Source: Lutjanus erythropterus
Taxonomy: Eukaryota > Chordata > Actinopteri > Lutjaniformes > Lutjanidae
Length of the DNA: 64,000 bases
NCBI GenBank assembly: GCA_020091685.1
Contig: CM034599.1
Span: 3,441,641 to 3,505,640 of the forward strand
Reading direction: 5' to 3'
Shown: positions 11,929 through 23,370 of the stretch, in pieces
Position numbering within the stretch: the stretch's first letter is position 1
Layout: every line of letters begins with the position of its first letter
Notes under the pieces: model-generated
Seen by the model: the letters and a program-made list of their open reading frames with translations, nothing else
Databases searched by the model: none
Told to the model about the DNA's origin: nothing
Program-made: the position numbers and the translations under genes

Positions 11929-12534
11929 GTGGGCTATTTTTAATACAATGCATCACAAGGTTATGAGACATCTCTGAAAATAATTCATATTATTGTGGTT
12001 GGCATTATTTTCAAACCCTTATGTGCATTCTGTGTACAGTCCATTATTATTTCTTAATTCTGTTTTTTATATACATGTTTAGCTCTATTCTTTTTAATGC
12101 ATAGTTATTAAAAACACTGGTTAAAGTTTATGGTTTCATCACCTTTTCATTTGGGATAATTAAGTAAAATATAATGCTTCCATTACTTGTCATAACCACT
12201 TTTGAGGGATGAAAAAATGTGTTAATGTATATTTGCTGTTCAAAGAATATCAGCTGATATATTTCATGTCATTATAAAAGACAAAGATGAAATAATGATG
12301 TGGAAGGCAGGAATTAAAACTATTACTTAAAAAAATATATATATATATGCTGCAACTTTACTCACTATCATTTCACTTTTAGACTGAACTGCACTGTTGG
12401 CTTGAATTTATGTATGTTGCTTGACTTTTGAATTTTACTTGAATAGCACATTTTAGCTTCCTTCATAGTTTTATTTTCAGTTCTTAACCACCATTGATTT
12501 CACGTTTAGTTGTAACTCTCTGTGCCATTTTGTC

Positions 12535-13845
12535 CTAAAGGGACAGTTCAGCCAAAAATGAAAATTCAGTCATTATCTACTCACCCTCATGCTGATTGAA
12601 GGTCTGGTTTAGTTTTTTTTTTTTTAGTCCACAAAACACTGCTGGAGTTTCACAGGAAAACACTGTTGCAGAATCTCCCAAACAGTTGAAGTCAATGGTG
12701 ACCAATTTTCAAATGTAAAAAAAAAACACAACAAAATAAAAACATGAAATGCCTCCATACTGCTTGTCTAATGTAATCAAAGTCCCGTGAAGCCCTGACA
12801 GGCCAAGTTGACTAAAAAAAATGTTATTTACACCATGTTTTTAGCTTAAACTGTGTGTGTGTGGTGTGACAATGTGCAAACAGCATGTTGTGATTTGTAT
12901 ACCTAACATTCTGTCTTTATTGGTCATTGTAATAAATATTACCAGTCATAAATATCAAAGATAACATAATATAATAATACACAGTTACCATGGTAACTGA
13001 CCCAAAATGCTAAGTTCTGTCCTTTGGGGGACGAACAAAAGGTGTTTGATTCCTGTCCTGACAGTGGAGGAGCTCTGAGACTAGAGCCTGCTGACTTTTA
13101 CCATATCATGACATCATTTGTAAATATTTTGTCCCTTGTCTTTAAATATTGAGTTGTCTCAACTATTTTTCTTACAGTATAAATTGTTGTTGCTGTTCTT
13201 GTTGTTGCGGTGCCTTGATTTAGTGTGGTCTCGTTACTGTTATCGCTGAAGCCGTTGTATCGTGAATATGTTCTGTCTTGTTGTGTTTTTATATAACAGT
13301 GTCTATAAGCAGAGAAATTATTCTGTTTCTTTCTCAGGGACTACAGATGAGAACTGACTGACAGTTAACTCTGGTGCAGCTAAGTAGCTGTGCACTGTCC
13401 CTAATTGAATAAATCAATCAATGTAAAAATATATAGCCTATATGTCAAAAGAAATATTTCGTCAACTAAATTTTGATGGTTAGTCTTCTTGATGCCACAG
13501 AAAAAAGGAAAGTCCTCTGGGAAAAGAGATAATTTAATAGTTGCAGCTCCAGACAGATTTCTTATTCTTTTTTTTTTTTTTTTGGCCAGAAATGTCTCTT
13601 TTGATTGTAAAGGTTAGATACATAGAGCCAAGTTTTACAATACTGCTGTTGAGTTTTTCAAAAGTACTTTTTTGTGCTTTGACCACTACGAGCTGGGTGC
13701 CATTTAGTTTTATTATACTTAAGACAGACATCTCTACACCCAACATCTCAGCAACTCACTCCAAAACAATTTAGTGAGATACGCAGCACTAAAGGTAAGA
13801 GGAAACATTTGTTGTTTTTATTTTGGGGTGAACTGTTCCTTTTAA
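12535..13845. mobile_element. foldback/MITE-type element with AAAGGGACAGTTC ends
   Basis: The left end (CTAAAGGGACAGTTCAGCC) and right end (GGGTGAACTGTTCCTTTTA) are inverted. The following ATGAAAATTCAGTCATT and AGTCCACAAAACACTGCTGG phrases are shared with the copy at 27994-28557. At 1.3 kb it is larger than that copy and probably composite: the 13.55-13.85 kb part resembles the end of the element at 53191-53592. Confidence 0.7.
13338..13430 (+). ncRNA. putative terminal non-coding exon with AATAAA
   Basis: It begins after a pyrimidine-rich acceptor (TTCTGTTTCTTTCTCAG at 13337). It carries an AATAAA polyadenylation signal at 13408-13413. It has no coding frame of note. It lies inside the foldback element 12535-13845, so this exon would be exapted from a repeat. 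Confidence 0.25.
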
Positions 13846-14790
13846 CAAATATTTTTGACTCTTGAGGAAGCTTGTTAACATCATTATAGCAAAGTGAGTG
13901 TCGGTGTCGTCTGCGGTCATCAGAACGTAGTATTTTTAACTTCTTTTGCAGAAATCCTCTGAGGAAAAGCTCAAGTGAGCCGGTGTACTGGTTTTTGACT
14001 TCAGTCCTATTAAGCTTAAAAAAAAAAACTCTGCAAACATTTCAGAGTGATATACTGTAATTTAACCTCTATCAACACAGTGTGTGATGGAACAACTTAT
14101 ACTGGGATTATAGGTGTTGAGGAGTAATGGTGGAAGTCAAAAATCTGTCAAAAATATCAGCCTTTGTGCTGTTTGTCCTTTTCTTCCCGTCTAGTTTTGA
14201 GCTGAATTGGCGGACGGAGGTAAAGAGGAAAAAAGAGGGCAGATAAGTGCAGTTCTATTCCTATACCCCTTACCAGTAAATTGGCTCTTTATTAAATTTA
14301 GGCCCCATCTATCAATACAAAGAACAGTATCGAAATTACTTTGTTGGCCACAAATCGTTGGCAATAGATTGAGCCTCTCTTGAAACAAGGCCATCATTTA
14401 TCTGCTTCACATTTCCCCCTGAGGTGAAAGGAACCCGGACTTTCATTTGTTCCTGCTGTTGATGGATGTGACCCCCCTCGAACCTGCGATTACGAGATTA
14501 ACACATGTTAAAATAAGAAACGATTAAACATTTAGACCTGTCGGTTCCCTCTGGATTCCCTCTATCTTTATCAAATGGTTTGTGTCGGGGGAGTTTCCAG
14601 CAGCACCGAGGAGATTTATGCAGAAGAACTGTGGGCTACGCAAAGCAGCGGTTTGTCCCAGGAGGGTGATGCATAAAGAAGAAGTTAATTACCGCAGATA
14701 CAGAGTTCTTTAAGATGTAACAAAGCAGAACACACACAGAGAACCCTTCAGCTCCTGAGAAAGATGCACACTCTGAGGTGAAAGGTGATG
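13846..14790. other. unique intergenic sequence, CNE-like
   Basis: No gene seen. About 14180-14760 is non-repetitive, with motifs such as CTTTATTAAATTTAGG and CATCTATCAATAC reminiscent of conserved non-coding DNA. That is an impression of texture only. Confidence 0.35.
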
Positions 14791-14792
14791 AT

Positions 14793-15449
14793 TACACTCT
14801 TAAAACACTAAGTGCTAACTAGAACCAGAAATATTTTTTAGCATGTCCCTTTCTGGTTCCTGGTAGAACCTCATTTATAAAGGTTCCACTTGGAATCAAT
14901 TCAGAGAGTTCTACCTAGAACCCTACATGGAATCATCTGCAAAAGGTTGCACCCAGAACCCCATATAAGAGCTCCTACAGAGAAAACTCCTGTGGTGTAA
15001 TGGTTCCACCTACAATGGTCTTTGGGGGTTCTATCCAGACAGGTTCCACATTCTGAGGATGCTAACAAGAACCCACCAAGGGGATTCTACTGAGAACCTT
15101 TTTAGATTTAAAGGAGTGTTACCCAGAACACACTCAGAACGTTCTACCAGAAACCTTTTTTGTATTGCAAGGGCTTTTGTATGCAGAACCCACCCAGATG
15201 GTTCCACTAGGAACCCTTTTATATTCCAAAGGGTTTATCAGGAACTGACACAGGTTTTATCAAGAACCTATCAAGAATTTATCTTTCTTTAAAAAAACAA
15301 AACAAAGGGTTCTCTGGATGAATGGAGCCTTTAGTCTTGCAAAGAATCCTGGACAAAGCCTTTTTTCCAAAAGACGCAAATGTTTCTGGGTAGAACCTCA
15401 GCCCTTCAGGACGAAGAACCCTTTTGGAACCATCATTTGTCAGAGTGTG
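14793..15449. mobile_element. GGTTCT/AGAACC array element, copy 1
   Basis: The ends are TACACTCTTAAAA on the left and ATCATTTGTCAGAGTGT on the right. The right end is the inverted match of the left end of copy 2 (46519), which defines terminal inverted repeats around CACTCT. The interior is a degenerate array of 50-60-base units built on GGTTCTA and AGAACC, at least four recognisable. There is no coding sequence. Confidence 0.75.
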
Positions 15450-15660
15450 GCGGTGGTGGAGGTGAAGGTGGATGCAGTGGAGCGATAATGGAGCGGCAGG
15501 GCATTGTGGTTTGGTTTCCCTCAGTTTCCATAGCGAGAGCTGGAATTATCAGAGCAGCAGGTCTGGGCCTAATATCCTTTTGTGCTGGCAGCGTACTGCT
15601 GAGTGAAGATTGTGGCTGGAAATAATCAGCCCTTTTAAAGGTCAGGGGAAGTTAAGCACA
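15450..15660. other. unique, CNE-like sequence after the array element
   Basis: A GC-moderate, non-repetitive block with AATTATCAGAGCAGCAGG and CCTAATATCCTTTTGTGC. It reads as an open frame of 81 codons in one phase but has no splice or family support. Confidence 0.3.
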
Positions 15661-15990
15661 CCCAAAGTAGACCATGACACATCCTGGCTGATAAGAAATA
15701 ACTGTCTGTGTAAGGAAGAATGAGGAGAGTTCACCTTGTTCCATTTATGTTATCGTGATTGCTCGACTGTCAGTCAAATATAATGGCACATAGGCAGTCA
15801 ACTCAACCACAACTATAGGAAACTCTCTGCTCTGGCTAACTTACTTTCCAACCAAACAGAATAATGCATTTAATAGTTTGATCATATCTCTTTTTTCCCC
15901 TCTTGAACTTATTTATTATATTTTGAACAACACACAAATGTCAAAAAGTTACTTTTCAAGTTTCAATATTGAGTCAAGTATATAGCAGAG

Positions 15991-16164
15991 TTACCCCTAT
16001 CCTGGTCCTTGGGGTCCGCCGCCCTGCATGTTTTAGATATTTCTCTGCTCCAACACACCTGATTCAAATGATCGGTTCATCGTCGAGCCTCTGCAGAAGC
16101 CTGATAACGAACTGTTCATGGCAACATGCAGAGCAGCGGGCCTCGAGGACCAGGACTGAGGAAT
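15991..16164. mobile_element. short foldback MITE, CCTGGTCCT type, copy 1
   Basis: It starts CCCCTATCCTGGTCCTTGG and ends GAGGACCAGGACTGAGG, which are inverted. The centre holds CTGCTCCAACACACCTGATT. It is the same family as 27763-27978. Confidence 0.8.
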
Positions 16165-16180
16165 GCTGGTATATAGCATA

Positions 16181-16630
16181 GAGCTGCAGCTAATGATTAT
16201 TTCTGTTGATTATATCCTTTTTAAGAATTCTTTATTTCAGGTTTTCCCATCACAAGTGATCAAGGTCATCACTTATGTCATTTGTCATGCTGCTTTTATA
16301 CAGTTTTTGTTTTTACAGACAGAGTTAGAAAAAAAAAAAGGGAAAACAGATTATATCCTTGATTAATCAATTAATTCTTTTGTCCATAAAATGTCATAAA
16401 ATGTTGATCAGTTTTTCTCAAAGTCAAAGATGATGTCCTCAAATGTCGTGTTATATATAAATATATTCAATTTACTGACAGAGAAGGGTAAAGAAGACAA
16501 AATATTCACATTTAAGAAGCTGAAATCAGAGAATATGGACTTTCCTATCTTAAAAAATAATCAATTATCAAAATAGTTGACTATTAATGTAATAGTCAAT
16601 CAAAAATCGATTAATTGTTGCAGCTCTAAT
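16181..16630 (+). repeat. GTTGCAGCTCTA-family repeat, copy 2, interrupted
   Basis: The copy starts GAGCTGCAGCTAATGATT and ends AATTGTTGCAGCTCTAA. It contains the family core (ATGTTGATCAG, AAGATGATGTCCTCAAATG, CACATTTAAGAAGCTGAAAT). It is split by an insertion at 16220-16348. Confidence 0.85.
16220..16348 (+). mobile_element. nested retroposon insertion with 12-bp target duplication
   Basis: The host repeat has GATTATATCCTT at 16208-16219 and again, identically, at 16349-16360. Between them lie 129 bases ending in an A-rich tail (GTTAGAAAAAAAAAAAGGG). Removing the insert and one duplicate restores the host repeat. This is the signature of target-primed insertion of a SINE or truncated LINE. 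Confidence 0.75.
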
Positions 16631-17529
16631 ATAGAATAGGGTGATCAGATAAGAAAGGAAGGGGACTTTGATTAGATTAGATTAAAATATGTACAATAAT
16701 TTAGAGTAACATCTGCCTTGAACTCTGCTTATTATTATTAAAATAATGAAGATTAGTTACAGATTCTGAGGATGATATGAAGCACAGTGTCTGTATTCAA
16801 GACAAGACATGAATCATTACACACAGGTGACAGGTGTTATACAGTCTTTTTAATTAAATGTCTTCTCAGCAGCAAAGATTGTCATTAAGCTGCAGGAGCC
16901 ACAAACTCTTTTTAATTTTTTTCCTATCACAGATTGATGGCTGCACTCTCCATCACCTGGTTTAAAACAGGCTGAATGACATCAACAATGTATTTATAAT
17001 TTTTAATCAGTGCTTGAAAGTGGAAACACATCAATATGACTTTTAACATACACATAACAAACATTAACAGGACATTTTGTAATAACTAAAAGCAAGAACT
17101 AAAGCTTAAAGCTTAAAAGTGATTTGATATAACAAACATGTTTTAGCTTCTTCATACCACAGTTAATTTGTGGGACAAACAGAACAGAATTCGGGACAAC
17201 TGCTCAAAATTTGGGACCTGATCTGAATTTTTTATGACTTGTCACTTTGATACAGAATTCAGTATGAATACTTGAAAAAGACACAACTAACATCAAAATA
17301 AACCAAAAATAGATGCAAAATGTACACTGTGGTCACCAATCAAGAATAAAAGACAAATGCAAAATTCACTCCAAACCCACCAGTCATTTAATTAAAGCAG
17401 CAAACCGCTCAGCACGTGCAGAAAAGGTTTATTAAATGTGACAAGAGAACCACTCAGTGTACACTGAGTTTTCCACTTCCAAGGCCCTTAAACATGTTAA
17501 CTTAACCTATTTCAGTATGACCGCTGGCA

Positions 17530-18322
17530 CCATAAATACTAGTCGATTAAACAATTTATCAATATTTTATTCATACAATGCCACTTAATTGTTGCCTCTA
17601 AAATGTTATGCAACTACCCGATACTAGTCAGGGCTGCGGCCCTGTCAGACAGCAGCCCCTGTCGCCCAGCGTGAAGGCCCTGATGGGCCACGTAACCACG
17701 GATATTATCAGCAATGTGGGACAGATGATGATGAGATGAGATGAGATGAGATGAGATGAGATGAGATGAGATGAGATGAGATGGTTTTATGAGCTGATGA
17801 GATCATCAGCTTGAGTCAGAAAATAAAACTAAGGTTGAATGTAGGTTGTGCCAGAATAAACTGATATATGACCACTTGACTGGAGCGAAGCATACGGACA
17901 TTAACATGTAAGTGGAGCTGCTGCTGCTAGCACTGCTAACGTTAGCCACACTGTGTGTCAGGCTGACAGCTAACATCAGCACTGCTGATGTCATTTACCT
18001 GCAGACACTGTGATCCTGCTCAGTCTGAAAAGTTGTTGTGTCATATTTTGTAGGTAAACATGCAGTGTTCATAATGCACAGTGCAACGTTTCACACATTT
18101 CAGCAGCATTTAAAATACGACTTGGTGATTGTAGACTGTGATTAACAGCGTCAAAAGGCTCTTATTACACGCAGAATTTTCCCAGACAGTGTTTTGTGAA
18201 TTAATAAATTGTGCTCAATTTTAACTGCTTTCCGAGCGTTTTCTTAATTTAGACTAGTTGACTAGTCTAAATAAAAATTTGCGTTTAACTGACAGGGAAA
18301 TTAGTCGCCAGGATCAACCCTG
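17530..18322. repeat. dispersed repeat bounded by ACTAGTCGATTA-like motifs
   Basis: The left part has AATACTAGTCGATTAAACAA. The right part has ACTAGTCTAAATAAAAATTTG and AAATTAGTCGCCAGG, phrases I know from a fish repeat. A perfect 12-bp-arm palindrome (18247-18258 and 18261-18272, 2-base spacer) lies near the right end. Confidence 0.45.
17724..17783. repeat. (ATGAG)n pentanucleotide microsatellite
   Basis: About ten perfect ATGAG units follow two GATGAT units. The array lies inside a larger repeat-like region (about 17530-18320) with ACTAGTCGATTA-type motifs at both ends. Confidence 0.95.
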
Positions 18323-18544
18323 ATAGAAATACAAAGAAGCCAGAGGGTTTTTCTCCCTTGTAGCAGAATTAAAATAAGTTCAGTCAGACCTTTGTCCTGT
18401 GCTGACACAGCACTAAAAGTGTGGAGATAGGTCTGGCTGTGCGAGATTTAAGCTGAGAAGAACCACAGAATTGGGTGATAATTGTCTGTGGGTTCACCAC
18501 TATGAGTGACCCCTTTTACTTTAAGGTTTACATTAGCAGACACA

Positions 18545-18860
18545 CATTCCTTTTAAAGGAACAGTTTGACATCTTGGCCCACCCGGCAACCAGTGGAAGG
18601 GACTGCTTACAGCCAAAACAAACTATTGTGACAGGTAACCTCATATAAAATCAGCAAATCTTCAGTTTTTGTAAAGGTCAAACAAATGAAATACTAGTGA
18701 AGTTTAGAGGTGCTGGGAGACAGATTTTTACAACTGTTGGAAAGAGCCAGACTAGCTGTTTCCCACTGTTTCCAGTCTTTGTGCCAAGCTAAGCTAACTG
18801 GGCTCTGTTTCTTATTTCAATTGATCTATTCATCAGAATGGAAATATGTTTATTTCCCAA
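18545..18860 (+). repeat. dispersed repeat (TTAGAGGTGCTGGGAG / CTAAGCTAAC type)
   Basis: It starts at AAAGGAACAGTTTGACATC. It contains GTTTAGAGGTGCTGG, AGAGCCAGACTAGCTGTTTC and GCCAAGCTAAGCTAAC in order, an arrangement typical of a widespread teleost short repeat. It has no coding capacity. Confidence 0.65.
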
Positions 18861-19944
18861 AAGCTATTCCTTTGACAAACATTTCCATTATAGCTGCTGA
18901 AAAGAAACACTCTTTTTGTCTCATTTTATTTACAGATTCATTTAAGTGTTTATGTCTTGTTACGGAGACGGACTGATTGCTTTCAGTCAAGTTCGGGCAG
19001 CTAAATAAAGGGCAGATCATTTGGGACCGGTGACTTTACAGCACTGTAGGCTATAGGAAGGTCACTCTTCGCCTTCCCTGCGGGCATCAGTCTTGAAAAC
19101 AGAGTGACGGCCCCAGAGAGGCTGATAAGTAAATACAGTTTTAATGGGCTGTGAATGGCTGGTGGTAATCTGTGCAGGCTGGGAGTGGGCAGGGCACAGA
19201 GGGCGACAGGGCATTCTGCAGCGGTTATTATTAATGCTATCATAGATCAGATAGGCCAGGGGAGGAGAATGAAAGGTGGTGATGAATTTGGGCCTCCTGT
19301 CTACCAGCTGACTGGAGGACAAGCCACTGAGGCTGGTTAAGGTCACGGATGAAGGATACCACCCAAAAGAAGACACGAGGGACGATTCATTATGTAGAAT
19401 ATAGAGGAGAGGATCGTATATACCCCGGGGACCTACTGAAGGTCATGGGGTGACTGTGGGAAACTTCAAAAACACTACTGAGCCTCTACTGAGTTTCTGC
19501 TTACACATTTCATAATCTCTGAATATCTCACAAAATATATTATGTACTCAACAAAAAAAATATATTCTCCAGCAAAAATAAAAATGCAGAACTTTTGTTT
19601 TGTTCTGTTTCTTAATTTTTTAAAAGTAAGTTCAGCTTGTTAGAATTTACAGTGTAGATGTTCAGATTTGACAAACGTGAGGTGGAACGAAATGCTGCGT
19701 CACACACAGACTCACATGGTCCTGGTGATTAAAATAAAATGAGAGATAAATGTGTTTCTGTAAATTTCCATCGGTGTATACAAATTAGAAACAGTTTAAC
19801 ATTTGCACTGCAGTCTGCAGTGATGCATTTATTCATTAAACAAGAAACAGAAACTCAGCCAACCACTAAAAGAATCATGAAAAATGATTGTGGGTTATAG
19901 TAATTTCTTGGGTGGAAGGTAGCGATTATATACATTATAAATTA

Positions 19945-20140
19945 ATCTTTTGATTATTTTAGTCTACAGAATGTCTAAAAAAATGTGAATAATGCTCATC
20001 ATAGTTTCCCAGAGCCACAGTGACGTCTTCAGATTACTTCTTTTGTCCAACCCAAGCAGCAAACTGTCAAATTTAAGAAGCTGAAACCAGTAAATGTTTT
20101 ACATTTTTGCTTTAAAAAATTGTTAGCAACTAATTTTGGT
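19945..20140 (+). repeat. GTTGCAGCTCTA-family repeat, copy 3 (partial)
   Basis: It contains TTTCCCAGAGCCACAGTGACG, a family variant, and AAATTTAAGAAGCTGAAACC. The 3' GTTGCAGC end is missing. Confidence 0.65.
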
Positions 20141-20749
20141 ATTGTGAAATAGTCACAGTTCGGTGCCTTTTTCAGTGTTGTTTTCGAGATCAAACTGCAC
20201 ATTTTAGGCATCTGTGCATCGAAGAAATCTTACATCTTAGGAAAATGGAAGCACAAACACAAGTGTTGTATTTATATTTTTGTGCGTCATAGACCTGCAA
20301 TAGTTTTTACCGTTCTTGACAGGAAATGTGTGCCCCTGCGGGAAACTAAACTACCTTGCAGTATAATATGGCGCTACGTGTCTGTTGCAGCTTCATGCGT
20401 CTGACATTTCAGTCTTCTGCGTATTTCCAAGGTATGAAAGCTTCCAGATCTTTTTCAAGACATCAAAGACTCGAGACCTTTCTCCAGACTTCAAAGTGTG
20501 AAGACCTGTCCTCGGAGAAGTCTGCACATCTGTCAAGACACAATTGCTTGTAGTTTTACCTTCAACATATCTCTTTAAATATCGCCTGCAGTGCCTCTAC
20601 CTGTTTTTTAAAACTACCATATTTCTGGGGATGTAACTGAGGACTATTTATTATTCTAATGTTTATTCATCTTTTTATTTTCTTGATGAATTGAGCAGTG
20701 TCTCTTTTACACCAAATAACACCTCAGAAAAAATAAGCTTTCTACAAAC

Positions 20750-20825
20750 CACTGTTATGACTAAGAATAAGAATTTGTTCTTAATGACTTGCCTGGTTAA
20801 ATAAAGGTAAATAAAATAAATAAAT
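20750..20825 (+). repeat. LINE/SINE-type 3' tail ending in AAATAAA repeats
   Basis: The phrase GACTTGCCTGGTTAAATAAA followed by GGTAAATAAAATAAATAAA is the 3' terminus of a common fish non-LTR element. Only the tail is recognisable here. Confidence 0.5.
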
Positions 20826-21030
20826 GACGAATGAATGATGTTCTATCCATTGAGCTACAGACAGTTCACAAAAATATTATAGGAGAGAACTTATTTTACA
20901 TTTCAGTTTAGTATTTTCACTTGAAATCTTGATGATATGTTTTTAAATTTATTTAATCTTTAAAACCCTTCAGTGAACCACTAGTGGTGTTCTAGTCCAC
21001 TAGTAGTACTAGTACCATAGTTTCAGAATC

Positions 21031-21316
21031 TAGGGATTAGTTTATTTGGTGTATAAAATGTCAGAAATGGTCAAAAATGCAGATCAGGTTTTCCAAAAGC
21101 CTAAGATGATGCCCTTGAATTGTTTTTGTTTTGTCCACAACCTAAAGATATTCAGTTTACTGTCAAAGAGGGGGAAGAAACCAGAAAATATTAACATTTA
21201 AGAAGCTGAAATCTGACTTTTTTTCTTAAAAAAAAAAACTCAGAATAATCAATTGCGAAAATAGTTGGCGATTAATTTAAGAGATGACAACGAAATGATT
21301 AATCGTTGCAGCTCTA
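21031..21316 (+). repeat. GTTGCAGCTCTA-family repeat, copy 4
   Basis: A near-complete 3' part with ATGTCAGAAATGG, AAAGATATTCAGTTTACTGT, AACATTTAAGAAGCTGAAAT, AATAGTTGGCGATTAATTT and the terminal CGTTGCAGCTCTA. Confidence 0.9.
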
Positions 21317-22149
21317 CATATTTCAAAATCTACAGTGTCTTCTTGTCTTTAGGAGGGAGATGGATGATGTGTGAGTTTTTGCAGCAGCCAATGTCTCTGT
21401 AACTGAACCTGGGAAATGGACTTACCATGTGTCGAACTGAGAGGCGTTCTGCTACTTTTTTTTAATGACTTGCAGCGGCAGACGATGTAACCTAAGCCAC
21501 CGGGGCTCTGCTGGTGCTCTCTCTGATTTCCAGCGGCCGAACGGGCAGCGTGGGCTTCAAGGGATTTGTCTGAGTGTCGGGCTGTAGACGGGCTTCTTCT
21601 GGACGGTTACCAGCCTTTTGTGTGAGTGATGTTCCAGCCCACCATTACAGAGAGGGAAGTGGCTGCTCTACATCAACACTTTCGTCAACCCCCCGCCCCT
21701 CCAAAACCATCACCTCTAATGCTTTTTGCAGCTGCACAAGAGTACATTTGTTTCCACGATTGAATTGCACGCTTTTAGGAGGGAGCAGAAGCTTTTGGTT
21801 CCATAAGGAGAAAAATGGAATTTGAAGTCAACCAGAAAGGGTGCCTTCAAATTAGGATAAATGCAGTACCTGTAACCATGATTTAGTGGTCAAAGAGATT
21901 TCAAATAGACTCTTAACTTTCCAGACGTCTTCACAAAAACTAAATGGAGTAGTATCCATACACTCCACCTGAATAGTGTTCTGAGTGATTTCTGTTTGCT
22001 TTTGAGACATAACTGCTGCGTACACCCCAAACAGAGTCAAAGTATAGGTTGTAATACCACTTTAAGGCCACAAATTGCTTTACTTTATCTATGTTTTCTC
22101 AACAACGCATTTGTGATATTCAGGGCCTGTGTACGTGTAGTCTGACTAT

Positions 22150-22620
22150 CCACATATTATCACCACCAGGCACGACGCTCTAAAGTTGGGCTGTACTTCG
22201 GCAACAGAACAAGTGCGATGGTCATTTTCAAAGGGGTCCCTTGACCCCTAACCTCAGAGTATCTGAATAAAAATGGGTACCATGGGGTTCCCAAGGCATG
22301 CCCACATTTTGCTAATACTGTGCAGTTTGGGCTTAAAACCATGCTTTTTTTGCATGCAGTATTAATGTGTTACTTTTGCATATTTTCCCTTGAGTATTTC
22401 TGTATACTGGGGTCCATAAACAGTCTTGGAACTGCATAACTTGTGTCTGACTGGAAAGCTGAAACTCTTGTGGACTCTACAACAATGTTGGTCCCCATAG
22501 TAGCCATTTCATTGTTATGTTTCAGCATGCTTCATTTGTAATGTGTCAGAGTCTCGGTATCCAAATTCAGGCGGTGGAATCGGATCAGAACTGAAGAGCA
22601 GTGGATCAGATTCGGTGCAT
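22150..22620. repeat. dispersed teleost repeat (ACCATGGGGTTCCC type)
   Basis: It contains GGTCATTTTCAAAGGGGTCC, AATGGGTACCATGGGGTTCC and CATGCCCACATTTTGCTAAT in order. I recognise this phrase order as a repeat that recurs in fish genomes. Boundaries are approximate. Confidence 0.5.
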
Positions 22621-23370
22621 TTCTAATTTATATAAAGTATTATTTTACTGTCCTCACACAAATTCAGTTCTAAACAATGAAAATAATTAGGATGTCAGCT
22701 TGTTGTGCGCTTCATTTTTTTTTGTTTTTAATTAATAAACTCCTTTGTAAAATCACACCAAGTATTAATTATATTCATTACATCTGAAAACAGCATGACT
22801 ATCTTTCTCACACTCAAAAATACAACCCAGACTAATGTTGGGTCCTCACCTCACACTGATCACAGCGGGGCAGACGAGCACAACCATGACACAAACACTC
22901 ACAAAAAGAATGATTAGACTGGTCTGTGACTCATTTGATATTTCTGTATTTAGTGTCGATGATGAATCTTTCTTTATCTTTTCTTCACAACACCATCTGG
23001 CCCGGACTGAAAGAAAGGAAAAAAAAAAAGAGAAAATCTGCTGTGTGGCTCACGGTTTAATCAATTACCAAATTACACTAATAAACCACATTTCATTTCA
23101 GGTTCTGAGCTGAAAGTGTTGCAGGTTTTTGATGGATTCATCAGCAGCAACAAATAATTACAAAGTAATTACACTGCAAACATGATCAAAGTCAGTAAAG
23201 TCAGAATTACCCATAATACATGTTTTAAGAGTTTTTTTAATTTTCAGGTGGTCGGTTAGAAAAGTGATTTTCAAACCGGGGTCCAAGGTTCCCAGATTTC
23301 TTTGGAAGTTGGATCAGCAAGGAAAGAAATATGGTTCGTCATTTTGATGGATTGTAATTTATAGTGACAA

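Noticed and set aside
20840-20870. tRNA-like GTAGCTCAATGGATAGA on the minus strand
   Set aside because: Resembles a tRNA A-box only; no B-box or cloverleaf follows, so a tRNA or tRNA-derived SINE cannot be supported.
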